A stretch of 64,000 bases of DNA from G963665495 sp963667575 (GTDB lineage: Bacteria > Desulfobacterota > Desulfovibrionia > Desulfovibrionales > Desulfovibrionaceae): positions 186,001-250,000 of the forward strand of contig CAXXHY010000061.1 of assembly GCA_963667575.2 (NCBI GenBank), read 5' to 3'. Below the pieces are notes generated by a model. That model was not told where the DNA came from and searched no databases. It saw nothing but the letters and a program-made list of their open reading frames with translations. Shown piece after piece: positions 17,774-28,400 of the stretch (its first letter is position 1; each line of letters begins with the position of its first letter). The position numbers were made by a program, and so were the translations under genes.

Positions 17774-18145
17774 ATGAATAGCCAACGTTATGAACAAGGA
17801 CTGCAGAAACTGAACGAAGTGGACGGCCAGCATGGTATGGAACTCGTACGGATGCTGACGGAAAAGGTCCCGGACCTGGCTCAATATCTGGTGGAATATC
17901 CTTTCGGGGACATCTATTCGCGTCCAGGGCTCAGCCTGCGCGACAGGGAACTGGCCACGGTGGCTGCGCTTACCGCGCTGGGGCATGCGCAGCCGCAGCT
18001 GGAAGTCCACGTCAGAGCCGCACTCAATGTGGGACTCAGCAAGGAAGAAATCATGGAAGTCATCTTGCAGCAAAGCGTGTACGCGGGCTTTCCCGCTGCG
18101 TTGAACGCGACCTTTACCGCACTGCGGGTCTTTGAAAACGCCTGA
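17774..18145 (+). CDS. carboxymuconolactone decarboxylase family protein
   Basis: 123 residues matching the CMD/AhpD fold: LSLRDRELATVAALTALGHA, then VHVRAALNVGLSKEEIMEVI and YAGFPAALNATFTALRVF. The CxxC pair of AhpD-type alkylhydroperoxidases is absent, so it is closer to gamma-carboxymuconolactone decarboxylase-like proteins or to oxidoreductase partners of unknown reaction. It is probably the target of the divergent LysR regulator. Confidence 0.88.
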   Translation: MNSQRYEQGLQKLNEVDGQHGMELVRMLTEKVPDLAQYLVEYPFGDIYSRPGLSLRDRELATVAALTALGHAQPQLEVHVRAALNVGLSKEEIMEVILQQSVYAGFPAALNATFTALRVFENA

Positions 18146-18204
18146 TGCGTGGGTGGCGCTGGTTCATGTCTTCTTACAGAAGATCACATGAACCAGCGTT
18201 TATT

Positions 18205-20592
18205 TCATGTATGTTTGCGTCGTGTACGCCGGCGCAGGAACAAGGTTCCGGACAGAAGCACGAGCAGCAGCACCAGCCCGGCGGCCATGTCGAGTGGCAC
18301 GGGTGTTGTGGTGGATGTGGCGGTGGCGGGCGATGAGGTCTGATACGTATAAATATCACCATCGTCGTATTCGTATACTGCAAAAGTGTACACGGTCTGC
18401 GGGGTCAATCCTTTCACTCTGACCCTGTTGTCTGTACCGTTGTAAACCGCATAAGCCCCATTTCCGGCCGTGGAGCCTAAACCGAATTCGGCGTTAGCGT
18501 TGTAAAAACTTCCAAGAGCAGGCGTTGCAGCCACGGAAGTTCCCGCATTGGCCAGTACGAGACACCTGCTGCCGCTTCCCCGTGTCCAGGAAAGCGTCAT
18601 CCCGAACGGAGTGACATTTTCAATCACCAGGTTGCTAGCCTGCGTACTGGCGCTGCTGCTTTTCGTATGCACATATACGGCCCCGGCGCCATTGTACGAC
18701 CCCACATCCTCGCCCATGGCCCCGACCAGCAATTGTGCGCCGTCCGCACTCAGCGCGATGCCACTCCCAAAGTCGTAATCTTTGGTGTTTGCTATATACA
18801 TGGTCTCGGTCCGACTCTGCCAGGCGGTTCCTCGTTGATACAGATAGGCAGCTCCCGGATTTCCATAAGGATGCGAGTTTTTCAAATCCACGTACCCCGT
18901 ACCCAGGGCTACCACTCCGCCATTCTCTGAAATGCCGATGGCATGATGGCCGCTCAGATAATTATTCTGCCCAGACAGCACGTACGCGGCACTCAGCTTG
19001 GCTGTTTCGGTGCCGTCCTTCCAGCCGCTGCCTTTCTCAAAAACATAGGCATAGCCGCGGCCGTCATCCATACGGAAAGCGCCGCCCACGATGGTCGAAG
19101 CATCGGCACTGATGGCTACTGCCGAGCCCAGCCAGTCGTCGTAGCGGCCATTTACGCTGTCCACCATGCTGGAATGATCCGTCTTGGTCAGCTTGGCCAC
19201 CTGGTTGGCGCTGCTGTATTGCTGCCATCCGGAACCTTTTTCAAATACATACACAGAACCTGATTCGATGATGATGGAGGAACTCGTTGCATAGTCATAA
19301 TAGCAGTCACTGCGGACTGCCCCTACAGCCAGGGTATTGCCATCCGAACTCAGATCCAGGGAAAAGCCGAAGCGCATGCCGCCATTACCGTCAGGGGAGT
19401 TAACGGACGCGTAGTCCGCTGCCATCAGTATTCCGTCGGCGCTGGGAAATCCAATGTCTGCCCAGCCGCTGGCAGGCTTGAGAAATACATACACTTGCCC
19501 GGCGGAGGCAACACCGCCCACGGATTCGGTCCGCTGGCTCACGGCAATAACGCTGCCATCCCCGCTTACTGCGGGAATATACTGCGTACTCGTGCCATTG
19601 GTTAATCTGGCAGTATTGCTCCAGGACCCGGCACCGCTTCTTTCATAGACCCACACCGACATGGTCCCTATGTCTCCTACCACCAGGGTGGCCCCATCGG
19701 CACTGAGATCTATATAGCGCCCGAAATCCTTGCTGTTGGTGACATCCCCGGTAATTTTCACCGTACTGCCCGATTCGAATATATATGCCGCGCCTTTTCC
19801 TACATCGTACGCGCCCACGGCAATAACGGAACCGTCTGCGCTGCACTTCACATTACAACCGAATGCCGCTGCGACAGCCGGATCCGAGGCGAAATATTTT
19901 TCGGACTGGACCCAGGGATCGACAGTGACCGGATAGACCGCGTCCCGATCATCCACCACAATACGTACGCCAAAAGACTCGTACTCCATGCGGCAGGGCA
20001 AATCATTGCCTGCCGCATCATAGGCCAGCAAACCGCCATATCTGACGCGCTGCACTCCGGATGCGTCCACCAGAACGAGATTGCGCTGATCTTCCTGAAC
20101 AGAAGCGCGCAGATCACCGGAAATGGTAAACTTGAGGACCAATCCGTCGCCGGCCTGCACATGTTGCCCCCTGCTGCGGATGGTCCAGCCCTGCTGCAAT
20201 CCCCACGGGCCATTCACATACCAGCTGGTCACCAGGCCGGCATCAAACTCCAGGCGATTGGCTTGCAGCCGGGGTGGTGTTGCTGCGCTATCAGCATTCA
20301 GAACCTGCCCTCCGGATACGACCTCCTGTAACTGCAAAGACCAGGAGTAGGCATCATGACTCAAGGTCATGCCGGAAGCGTCGATACTGGCTGAGAAATG
20401 TTGATCCGGATTGGTGCCCCTGTAGGCGTTATTTCCGGAGAGGAAATGATAGTCGGCGAGTTTCTGCCCCAGAGAAGCTGAAATCCCGTAGGCTTTGGAT
20501 AACTCAAGATCTTGAAGCGGAGCAGCCCTAAGATCTGCGGGCAATATAACCACCAGAAAACAAAAGACGAGCGACAGCATAAAGGAATGCAT
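18205..20592 (-). CDS. exported FG-GAP-like repeat protein with C-terminal sorting tail
   Basis: About 795 residues from ATG 20592, which has GGGGA eight bases upstream; ATG 20607 is possible. A signal peptide ends near PADLRA. The middle carries repeated blades of the form ISADASTIVGGA / LSSDGNTLAVGAV / LSADGATLVVGDI followed by VYVFEKGSGW, typical of beta-propeller FG-GAP/integrin-like repeats. A fibronectin-like segment (LTPQTVYTFAVYEYDDGDIY) follows. The C-terminus is tripartite: a PVPL motif, a hydrophobic helix, then RRRTRRKHT, like a CTERM protein-sorting signal. It is probably a surface protein. A second protein (53147-53704) has a similar tail. Confidence 0.85.
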   Translation of the reverse strand: MHSFMLSLVFCFLVVILPADLRAAPLQDLELSKAYGISASLGQKLADYHFLSGNNAYRGTNPDQHFSASIDASGMTLSHDAYSWSLQLQEVVSGGQVLNADSAATPPRLQANRLEFDAGLVTSWYVNGPWGLQQGWTIRSRGQHVQAGDGLVLKFTISGDLRASVQEDQRNLVLVDASGVQRVRYGGLLAYDAAGNDLPCRMEYESFGVRIVVDDRDAVYPVTVDPWVQSEKYFASDPAVAAAFGCNVKCSADGSVIAVGAYDVGKGAAYIFESGSTVKITGDVTNSKDFGRYIDLSADGATLVVGDIGTMSVWVYERSGAGSWSNTARLTNGTSTQYIPAVSGDGSVIAVSQRTESVGGVASAGQVYVFLKPASGWADIGFPSADGILMAADYASVNSPDGNGGMRFGFSLDLSSDGNTLAVGAVRSDCYYDYATSSSIIIESGSVYVFEKGSGWQQYSSANQVAKLTKTDHSSMVDSVNGRYDDWLGSAVAISADASTIVGGAFRMDDGRGYAYVFEKGSGWKDGTETAKLSAAYVLSGQNNYLSGHHAIGISENGGVVALGTGYVDLKNSHPYGNPGAAYLYQRGTAWQSRTETMYIANTKDYDFGSGIALSADGAQLLVGAMGEDVGSYNGAGAVYVHTKSSSASTQASNLVIENVTPFGMTLSWTRGSGSRCLVLANAGTSVAATPALGSFYNANAEFGLGSTAGNGAYAVYNGTDNRVRVKGLTPQTVYTFAVYEYDDGDIYTYQTSSPATATSTTTPVPLDMAAGLVLLLVLLSGTLFLRRRTRRKHT

Positions 20593-21130
20593 CAAATTAT
20601 TCCCCATGTTTGCGCACTCACAGGAAAAACAAAGATTCCATGAGCAGTGAATGCGCGTCCTTTCGGAATAACGCCTGCTTTTACCGGCCCTCCCCCCTTG
20701 AGACAACTTCCAAAAATTCAATAAAATTCCAGGTGGTTATCTTGTATCCTAGCAACAAACACCCCCGGACAGATCCTATTTTTATCAAATTTTCAATATG
20801 TTGAATTATACTATTCTATACGAAAAATAAAGTTTTAGCCTAAAGAGCATTTCTCGATTCTTGTATATTAAGCTACCTTAATATTACTTAATATACATTC
20901 AGATTTCCTAGTATGAAAAACACCAAACCATCAGTTAAATCCGAAATTCAGAAGCAGACAAGGGCTATCCACAACTTCAGCGAACAGTATGTTTTGTGGG
21001 GCAATAGATGCATCGGAAAGAAAAATTCATCTGTAAAAACAATGAGTAAAACATCTTCACAACATTGAAACACATTCTGAAAAGCAAAAGCATACCAAGA
21101 CAATGGGAAAAGCTTCCGATTCTCTTTACA
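20593..21130. other. AT-rich intergenic region
   Basis: About 540 bases upstream of the propeller-protein gene and downstream of the cold-shock gene. Apart from the cold-shock terminator at its right edge I see no gene or convincing structure in it. Confidence 0.4.
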
Positions 21131-21162
21131 AAAAAATAAAAAAGCCGGGGAAATCCCCGGCT
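21131..21162 (-). terminator. intrinsic terminator of the cold-shock gene
   Basis: AGCCGGGG (21143-21150) pairs with CCCCGGCT (21155-21162) around an AAAT loop, followed on the minus strand by TTTTTTATTTTTT. It lies about 30 bases after the cold-shock stop codon. Confidence 0.88.
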
Positions 21163-21192
21163 CTCTTTTTGTGGCAGCAACAAATGCGAAGC

Positions 21193-21396
21193 TTATACTT
21201 TCACTACATTAGCAGCGCGAGCGCCCTTTTCTCCATTGACTATTTCAAAGGAAACGCGATCACCTTCGTGCAGGGTCTTAAAGCCTTCAGACTGAATTGC
21301 GGAAAAATGAACAAAAACGTCATCACCGCTGTCATGCTGAATAAAGCCGAAACCCTTCTTTTCGTTGAACCACTTTACTACCCCCTCAGAACTCAT
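21193..21396 (-). CDS. cold-shock protein, CspA family
   Basis: 67 residues with both RNA-binding motifs: KGFGFI (RNP1-type) and VFVHFSAI (RNP2-type), plus GDRVSFEIVNGEKGARAANV. It is a small OB-fold single-stranded nucleic-acid chaperone of the cytoplasm. ATG 21396 is chosen over the upstream ATG 21423 because GGAGGAG precedes it. About 170 bases of AT-rich sequence upstream could be the long 5' leader common in this family. Confidence 0.97.
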   Translation of the reverse strand: MSSEGVVKWFNEKKGFGFIQHDSGDDVFVHFSAIQSEGFKTLHEGDRVSFEIVNGEKGARAANVVKV

Positions 21397-21571
21397 AACG
21401 AACTCCTCCATTTTGTTAAACATAAGACATACTTCATACGACCGACTGTATCGTATGGCTCTTTTAAATAAAATGCAAGTAAAACATGAATTACTGCTAT
21501 GTTTTTTCCATACAATACAAAGTTCATCGTAAGATAACAGTCACAAGATGTCGTCACACCTTTACTGAACA

Positions 21572-23107
21572 TCAAGAAAAATCTGCATCATAGAAACTTG
21601 TAGTAACAATATGTGAGGAAAACCCTTCAGTGTAGTCAGGGTTACCTCCGTCTCCATGGTGGTAAACACAACAAAACTGCCCATCTTCCAATTCCGCCCA
21701 GCCGGAATAGCCGAAATCCCCGGAAGAAGCCTGGCGATCGTTCTGCAATTCCAGAATCTGCTGCCCTGCCCACGCGTCGGGTCTGCCCTCGGATGCGGAC
21801 CAGGACCAGGAGTAGCTGCGCAAAAGACGGGGCTCCTCCGTACGCAATGAAATTCGTTTCCAGCAACTGCGGCCGGCAGCCTCGAAATCGGAGGCGGAAC
21901 CGAACAGAATGGCCCGCCGATAAATCGAATCTGCCTCCAGGGAGTACTCCTTGCGCTTACGGCCGTTGACTCGCAGGACCAGCCGTCCGGAATCATAGCT
22001 GATGCGGATGGTGTTGGTCTGTCCTTCAGGCAGTGCGAGCCAGCGCGCTCCAGGAATATGCGGTTTGATGCCATTAGGGCGGATGCGCCACCAGACCCCC
22101 AGCCGCAGCGCACAATGATTCTTATCGCCTTCCTCGCAACGAACCTCGGCCTCGAGTTCTGCTCTGGCATGTGCCGGATCGCTCAAGGGGCGCAGGCAAT
22201 ACAGAAACGAACCTTCCTCATCGCAGCGTACGTGCAGTCCCTGGTCGTCGTATTCGTGCACGCAACCGGGAGTGACCAGGCCGTGAACCTGATAATCGGT
22301 TTCCAGCAGGGCTTCGGCGGTTCCCATCCAGGCCACGGTGCCTTTGTCAGGGGCTACATTGCGATACGTAACGAGCAAGCGTCCCGAGCGGGTCTGCCCC
22401 AGGCAGGGACGTTCTCCGATAAGCGGCGTGGCAATGGGCTCCCCCCAGGTCTCCCCTTTGTCCTCGCTGATGCAGGCGTACATGGGCTCGAACACGCGGC
22501 TGTTTTCCCGCATCAGGGCCAGCAGTCGTCCATCGGGCAACAACGTCATGGAGCATTCGCACAGGGCAAGCTGGGGAGTGGTGGAAATGGGGGCCAACGG
22601 CCGAAAGGTCCGCCCGCGGTTCTCCGAACGGTAGGCCATTTGTTCGATCACCGGCTGCCCCAGAGAGGGACGGGCGCACAGGCCGCGGTGCCAATGGGCA
22701 GTGGTGAGAAAAATTTCCGTATCCAGTTCTATGAGCCTATCCGGAATGCCATGCTGAATAATCCCTTCGTAGGGATGGCGATTCCAGGTTTTGAAACCAT
22801 CCATGGACCAATACAGGCAATGCGGATTGTCTTCGATGATGCAGATCTGGTTGTCGTTCAGGACGGATATTCGCGGACAATGCCCTCCCGTGGGGTGCAG
22901 AATCACCGCATCGGACCAGGTGGCGCCATTGTCGTCGCTGATACGGGCCAAAAGCTTGCTGCGGCGGGCCACATGCTGATCCGCTTCACGATAAACGACA
23001 ATGAGGCGACCGCTGACGTCGCGGCAAATGTCGGGAAAGCACAAATAATGCCCAGGGCGTTTATCGATGATGACGTGGCGGTCGGGCGTGTCGGATAGGC
23101 TAGGCAT
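21572..23107 (-). CDS. sialidase-like (BNR/Asp-box) protein
   Basis: 511 residues from ATG 23107; a TTG at 23149 would add 14 residues. Asp-box repeats typical of six-bladed sialidase propellers are visible: SDDNGATW near residue 58, SENRGRTF near 164 and SEDKGETW near 218. The N-terminal RPGHYLCFPDICRDVSGRLI fits the first blade with its arginine. Between about 310 and 430 there is a LamG/concanavalin-like insert (LGVWWRIRPNG, NTIRISYDSGRLVLRVNGR). No signal peptide is seen, so activity may be intracellular or on unknown substrates. True exo-sialidase activity is not proven; many BNR proteins in environmental bacteria act on other glycans. Confidence 0.8.
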   Translation of the reverse strand: MPSLSDTPDRHVIIDKRPGHYLCFPDICRDVSGRLIVVYREADQHVARRSKLLARISDDNGATWSDAVILHPTGGHCPRISVLNDNQICIIEDNPHCLYWSMDGFKTWNRHPYEGIIQHGIPDRLIELDTEIFLTTAHWHRGLCARPSLGQPVIEQMAYRSENRGRTFRPLAPISTTPQLALCECSMTLLPDGRLLALMRENSRVFEPMYACISEDKGETWGEPIATPLIGERPCLGQTRSGRLLVTYRNVAPDKGTVAWMGTAEALLETDYQVHGLVTPGCVHEYDDQGLHVRCDEEGSFLYCLRPLSDPAHARAELEAEVRCEEGDKNHCALRLGVWWRIRPNGIKPHIPGARWLALPEGQTNTIRISYDSGRLVLRVNGRKRKEYSLEADSIYRRAILFGSASDFEAAGRSCWKRISLRTEEPRLLRSYSWSWSASEGRPDAWAGQQILELQNDRQASSGDFGYSGWAELEDGQFCCVYHHGDGGNPDYTEGFSSHIVTTSFYDADFS

Positions 23108-23432
23108 AAATACAACTCGTTCAGATTTGTGGTGACTTTTTTCTAACAAGCAATCACTTGGATTGCAATGAAAAATCGTATTATCACGGAAAGTTACTTT
23201 AAAGTTCCGGTTTCGAAGCCGGCAGCGCTCATATTGTGTGAATTGTTGAATAATTCATTATTTGTATACTTTTTTGGTACACATTATATGATTCGCAAAA
23301 TGAATAGCCCTTTACTTTTTCGGTCAAAAAGATGTATTGAAATAATTCATAATTTGCATTCCGGCCTGCGAAACAGCTGCAGCGGGATTTTCGTTTGTCC
23401 ATGAACTACGACACTCTTTCAGGAGAAATTTC

Positions 23433-23756
23433 ATGCCAAGGTCTCTTGTTCTTTGCTTTTTTTCCCTGCTCTGCATCCTGCTCTGTTCCACGGCGAGCTT
23501 TGCGGCAGACGCGGAGGATATTGAATTCTCAACACTGAATTGCCAACAGTTTGTAACAGCTTTGGGGCAGATGGATGAGGAGAGCGCCGGCTATGTGCTG
23601 ATGTGGATTGACGGCTATCTCAGCGGTGTTACCGGCGATACGCTCTTACATTGGGACGGGCTTGAAACCTTTGGCGTTGATCTGGTCGATTTTTGCCAGC
23701 GCAACCCCCACAGCGGTCTGCTGGACGCTGCCAAGGCCAAGGGAATCCGCCGCTAG
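23433..23756 (+). CDS. HdeA/HdeB family periplasmic protein
   Basis: 107 residues with a signal peptide ending near ASFAA. The mature part has the HdeA/B signature: FSTLNCQQFVTALGQM, YVLMWIDGYLSG and VDLVDFCQRNPHSGLLDAAK, with two Cys likely forming the conserved disulfide. HdeA/B proteins are acid-activated periplasmic chaperones in enterics. In other bacteria the family is broader and its role less clear. AGGAG precedes the start. It may be cotranscribed with malQ, which starts 107 bases downstream. Confidence 0.85.
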   Translation: MPRSLVLCFFSLLCILLCSTASFAADAEDIEFSTLNCQQFVTALGQMDEESAGYVLMWIDGYLSGVTGDTLLHWDGLETFGVDLVDFCQRNPHSGLLDAAKAKGIRR

Positions 23757-23863
23757 GTGGGGCTGGCAGAAAGCTCCTACGGGCGGCGCCTTGAACATGA
23801 GCTGCCATTCGGGTAGAAGGCGCCCCAGGAAACCTTGAAAAACGAGGACAAGACGACAAAATC

Positions 23864-25357
23864 ATGAATATTCGAGGCAGTGGCGTACTGGCGCATATCA
23901 CTTCGCTCCCTTCCCGCTTTGGCGTCGGGGACGCGGGCATCTGGGCTCGACGGTTCGTTTCCTTGCTGCACGACCTGCACCAGACCTACTGGCAGGTTCT
24001 GCCCCTGGGACCATCCTCTCCGGCCATGGGCAACTCCCCCTACGCCGGATACAGCGCCTTTGCCGCCAATCCGCTGCTGATCTGCATGGAAGATCTGCAT
24101 GCAAGCGGCATGCTGCCCTATCATCCGGACGAGGGCGTTACGACGCGGCAGCCGGGACGCGCCGATTACGACGGTGCGGGCTCCCGCAAAATGGCGCTGC
24201 TCTACGAGGCATTCCGGCACTGCCGTGAACAACTCGCACAGGATGCCGCCTATCACCGGTTCATCGAGGACAACCGCTTTTGGCTGGAAGACTGGGCGTT
24301 GTTCAGCACGCTCAAGAGCCGTTTTCACGGCCAATCCTGGCAGAACTGGCCCGATGAATTCCGTTTTCGCCGGCAGGAGGCCCTGGACGCCTGGAGCCGT
24401 GAAGGTCTGGAGGCCATCGAGTTCGAATATTTCAAGCAGTATGTGTTCGTGCAGCAATGGCAGTGCTTGCGCAGGGCCTGCGATGAAGCCTCCATCCGTC
24501 TGGTGGGCGACCTGCCCATCTACGTCACTTTCGACAGCGCGGACGTCTGGGCCCATCCGGAACTGTTCAAACTTGACGACAACCGGCTTTCCACGGTGGT
24601 CGCCGGGGTGCCGCCGGATTACTTCAGCAGAACCGGGCAACTCTGGGGCAACCCGGTGTACGACTGGGATGCGCACAAAAACCAGGAGTTCTCCTGGTGG
24701 ACAGCCCGTATGAAGCATACGCTGGGATTTTTCGACCACGTCCGTGTGGACCACTTCCGCGGGCTCTCCGCTTACTGGGAAGTGCCGGCTGGAGAAACCA
24801 CGGCCCAGAACGGCAAATGGGTGGAAGCTCCGGGGCAAGAGCTGTTCCAGACCTTTGCCCGGCGCATCGCCTCCCTGCCCGTGATTGCCGAGGATCTTGG
24901 CGTCATCGACGCCGATGTCCGCATGTTGAAAAAAGCCTTCAACCTGCCGGGAATGAAGATCCTGCAATTCGCATTCGGAGAAGAAGCCGCAAAGCATCTG
25001 CCGCACCTGTTCGACCGCAACTGCGTGGTCTACAGCGGTACGCACGACAACAACACCGTACGCGGCTGGTTCGAACGAGAGGCATCTCCTGACGAGTTGC
25101 GGACTTTCCAGCAGTATGTCGGACGCGGCATCAATGCCCAACAGGCGCCCAGGGAGATGATCCGGCTGGGCATGATGAGTGTGGCCGACACCGCCATTTT
25201 TCCTCTGCAGGACATTCTCGGATTGGATTCCGCGCACCGCATGAACACCCCCGCCACCCTGAACGGCAACTGGGAGTGGCGAATGCAGGAGACAGACCTG
25301 GAGGCCGGGCGCTATGACTGGTTCCGGGAAATGACGAAATTTTACAACCGTTGTTGA
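23864..25357 (+). CDS. malQ: 4-alpha-glucanotransferase (amylomaltase)
   Basis: 497 residues, family GH77. It begins with RGSGVLAHITSLPSRFGVGD and continues with WQVLPLGPSSPAMGNSPYAG. Catalytic elements are the nucleophile Asp in RVDHFRGLSAYWEVP, the acid/base Glu in PVIAEDLGVI and the third Asp in YSGTHDNNTVRGW. It transfers alpha-1,4-glucan segments between maltodextrins in the cytoplasm, working on glycogen and maltose. With the TreS-maltokinase gene downstream it forms a small glucan/trehalose group. Confidence 0.97.
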   Translation: MNIRGSGVLAHITSLPSRFGVGDAGIWARRFVSLLHDLHQTYWQVLPLGPSSPAMGNSPYAGYSAFAANPLLICMEDLHASGMLPYHPDEGVTTRQPGRADYDGAGSRKMALLYEAFRHCREQLAQDAAYHRFIEDNRFWLEDWALFSTLKSRFHGQSWQNWPDEFRFRRQEALDAWSREGLEAIEFEYFKQYVFVQQWQCLRRACDEASIRLVGDLPIYVTFDSADVWAHPELFKLDDNRLSTVVAGVPPDYFSRTGQLWGNPVYDWDAHKNQEFSWWTARMKHTLGFFDHVRVDHFRGLSAYWEVPAGETTAQNGKWVEAPGQELFQTFARRIASLPVIAEDLGVIDADVRMLKKAFNLPGMKILQFAFGEEAAKHLPHLFDRNCVVYSGTHDNNTVRGWFEREASPDELRTFQQYVGRGINAQQAPREMIRLGMMSVADTAIFPLQDILGLDSAHRMNTPATLNGNWEWRMQETDLEAGRYDWFREMTKFYNRC

Positions 25358-25427
25358 TCTCCGGTTGCGCTCGTTTTTTTACTCACCCACCTTTTGAGCA
25401 ACGCGTAAATTCGCAGGAACCTTCGCA

Positions 25428-28400
25428 ATGCAAAAAAAAGACACATATACCAACAGTCCGCTCTGGTTCAAAGACGCCGTCATCTACGAACTGCATGTAA
25501 AAGCCTTTTGCGACAGCAACAATGACGGCATCGGCGACTTTGCCGGACTTTGCACCAAACTCGATTATCTCAAAGACCTCGGGGTCACGGCCATCTGGCT
25601 GCTGCCCTTTTATCCCTCGCCCCTGCGAGACGACGGCTACGATATCGCCGACTATACCAACGTCAATCCGGATTATGGTACGCTGCGCGACTTCAAGCAT
25701 TTTCTGCGCGCCGCCCATGACCGCGGCCTGAAGGTGATTACCGAGCTGGTTCTGAACCATACGTCCGACAAACACGCCTGGTTTCAGCGCGCGCGGACTT
25801 CCAAACCCGGATCCGCGGCACGGGATTTCTACGTATGGAGCGACAATTCACACAAGTACGGAGAGGCGCGGATCATTTTTCAGGACTTCGAAAGCTCCAA
25901 CTGGACCTGGGATCCGGTAGCCAGGGCCTACTTCTGGCATCGCTTTTATTCGCACCAGCCCGACCTGAATTTTGAAAATCCTCGCGTACGCAAGGCCATG
26001 TTCAAGGTCATCGACTTCTGGCTGGACATGGGAGTGGACGGCCTGCGCCTGGACGCCGTGCCCTATCTGTACGAGCGCGAAGGAACCAACTGCGAGAACC
26101 TGGACGAAACCCACGATTTTCTGCGCGAACTGCGCAGCTACATCGATACGAGGTACGAAAACCGCATGCTCCTGGCAGAAGCCAACCAGTGGCCCGAAGA
26201 TGCGGTGCATTATTTCGGAGAAGGCACGGAATGCCAGATGTGCTTTCACTTTCCCATCATGCCCCGAATCTACATGTCCCTGTGGATGGAAGACCGCTAC
26301 CCCATTCTGGACATTCTCGAGCAGACGCCGGAGATTCCGGAAAGCTGCCAGTGGGCCATGTTCCTGCGCAACCACGACGAACTTACCCTGGAAATGGTCA
26401 GCGACGAAGAACGCGACTACATGTACCGGGTCTACGCCAAGGATGTGCGGGCGCGCATCAATCTGGGAATCCGCCGCCGGCTTTCGCCCCTGATGTCCAA
26501 TGACCGCAGGCGCATCGAACTGATCAATTTCATTCTCTTTTCCTTTCCGGGAACGCCAATCATCTATTACGGCGACGAAATAGGCATGGGCGACAACTAC
26601 CACCTGGGCGACAGGGACGGCGTACGTACGCCCATGCAATGGAGCCCCGACCGCAATGCGGGCTTTTCCAAAGTCAATCCGCAGACCCTGTTTCTGCCCG
26701 TTATCATTGATCCGGAATACCACTACGAAGTGGTCAATGTGGAAAACCAGACCCGCAACCCCTCTTCCCTGCTCTGGTGGATGCGTACCATCATCGGCAT
26801 TCGCAAACGCTACAAGGCCTTTGGCCGGGGAGAAATGCAGTTCTGCAAAAGCGACAACCACAAGGTGCTGGCCTTTGTCCGCAAACTGGAAGAAGAATCC
26901 ATTCTCGTACTGGTGAACCTCTCGCGTTTTTCCCAGGTCATCGAGCTGGATCTTTCGGAATACGCCGGATACGAACCCGTGGATGTAATCAGCGGCACGC
27001 GGTTCCCCCGTATCGGCGAGGAAAGCTACACCCTGCCCCTGGGCATGCATGACTACTTCTGGTTGAAACTCGAACCAGAGGAACAGGACCTGCTGCCCGT
27101 TCAGAGCCATCCGCTGCAGGAAATCGACCTGCCGCGCGGATCCAGATGGCTGGACAATTCGGAGCTGCGCCAGGTGCTGGAAAAAGAGATTCTTCCCGCC
27201 TACCTGGAACAGGCCGACTGTTTCAACCAAAGACCCCTGGAACTGAAAGACGTGCTCCTGCGCGACTGGTTCGCCACGGACAAGGGGGTTGAGGGCGGCC
27301 GCCTGCTCCACCTTAAACTGTCCTACAAGGTCGGGCTCTCGCAGCACTACATGCTTCCCATTGCCATTGCCCGTGGCGAAAAAGCGGAACAGCTGCTGGA
27401 AGAACGGGAAGCGCCCATACTGGCGCTTATCAAGGAAAGTCCGGGCAAGGAAGCCGGGGTCCTGTATCACGGGCTCTGGGATCCTGCCATTCAACGCTGG
27501 TATCTGGACCTGGCCCAGAAAAAGCGCAAGCCTAAATCGATGCTCGGCAGCAGCCTTTCCGTACACCTCGGGAACGCCTGGCGTTCGCTTGTACCGGAGC
27601 CTGACGAGGAATTCGGGCTGGTCAAGGACGTGGTCAGAAACCAGGCCATTGCCTATGGCGACAAGCTGATGCTCAAACTCTACCGTCCGCTGGAGAGCGG
27701 TGTCCACCCGGAAGCCGAGCTTACCTCCTTTCTCACGGATCAGCTGCACTTTGCCAACATCCCGCGTTATGGCGGCATTCTGGAATACAAAACCACCCAC
27801 GGCAAAAGTTACACCATCGGCATGCTGCAGGAATTTCTGCCCAGCTCGGTGGACGGCTGGTCCTATACGCAGGAGGCCTTGAAAGCCTTTTACGAGCGGG
27901 TCAAAATCCTGCGTATGGAGCATACGCCTGAGGACTGGAAGCTGAGCCTTTTTCCGCATACACCGCTGGAGTTGCCCGCGCCGCTGCGTCTGGCCATGGG
28001 GGAATTTTCCCTGGAAATGCTGCGGGTGCTGGGAAAGCGTACGGGCGAACTGCATCTCGCGCTGAGTTCACCAAAAGCTTCGGGAGATTTCCGGCCAGAG
28101 TCCTTTACCAAACTGTACCAGCGCTCCGTCTATCAATCCATGCGCAACCAGTTGCGCAGGGCCGTGCTGAGCGTGAACAAAAAAATCCGCAAGCTCTCTC
28201 CCCCACTGCGTGAACAGGCTCAAGTGTTCGTACAGAGCGAATCCGCCCTGTTGGAAATGCTGCAATGCATCTCGCGAACCCGCCTGTCCTGCCTGAAAAC
28301 ACGCATTCATGGAGATTTCCACCTTGCCCAGGTGCTGTTTACGGGCAAGGATTTCATGTTCGTGGACTTCGAAGGCGAATCCGAACGCACTATAGGCGAC

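Noticed and set aside
25848..28055. 735-codon minus-strand ORF opposite treS
   Set aside because: Shadow of the GC-rich third codon positions of treS; no domain signature.
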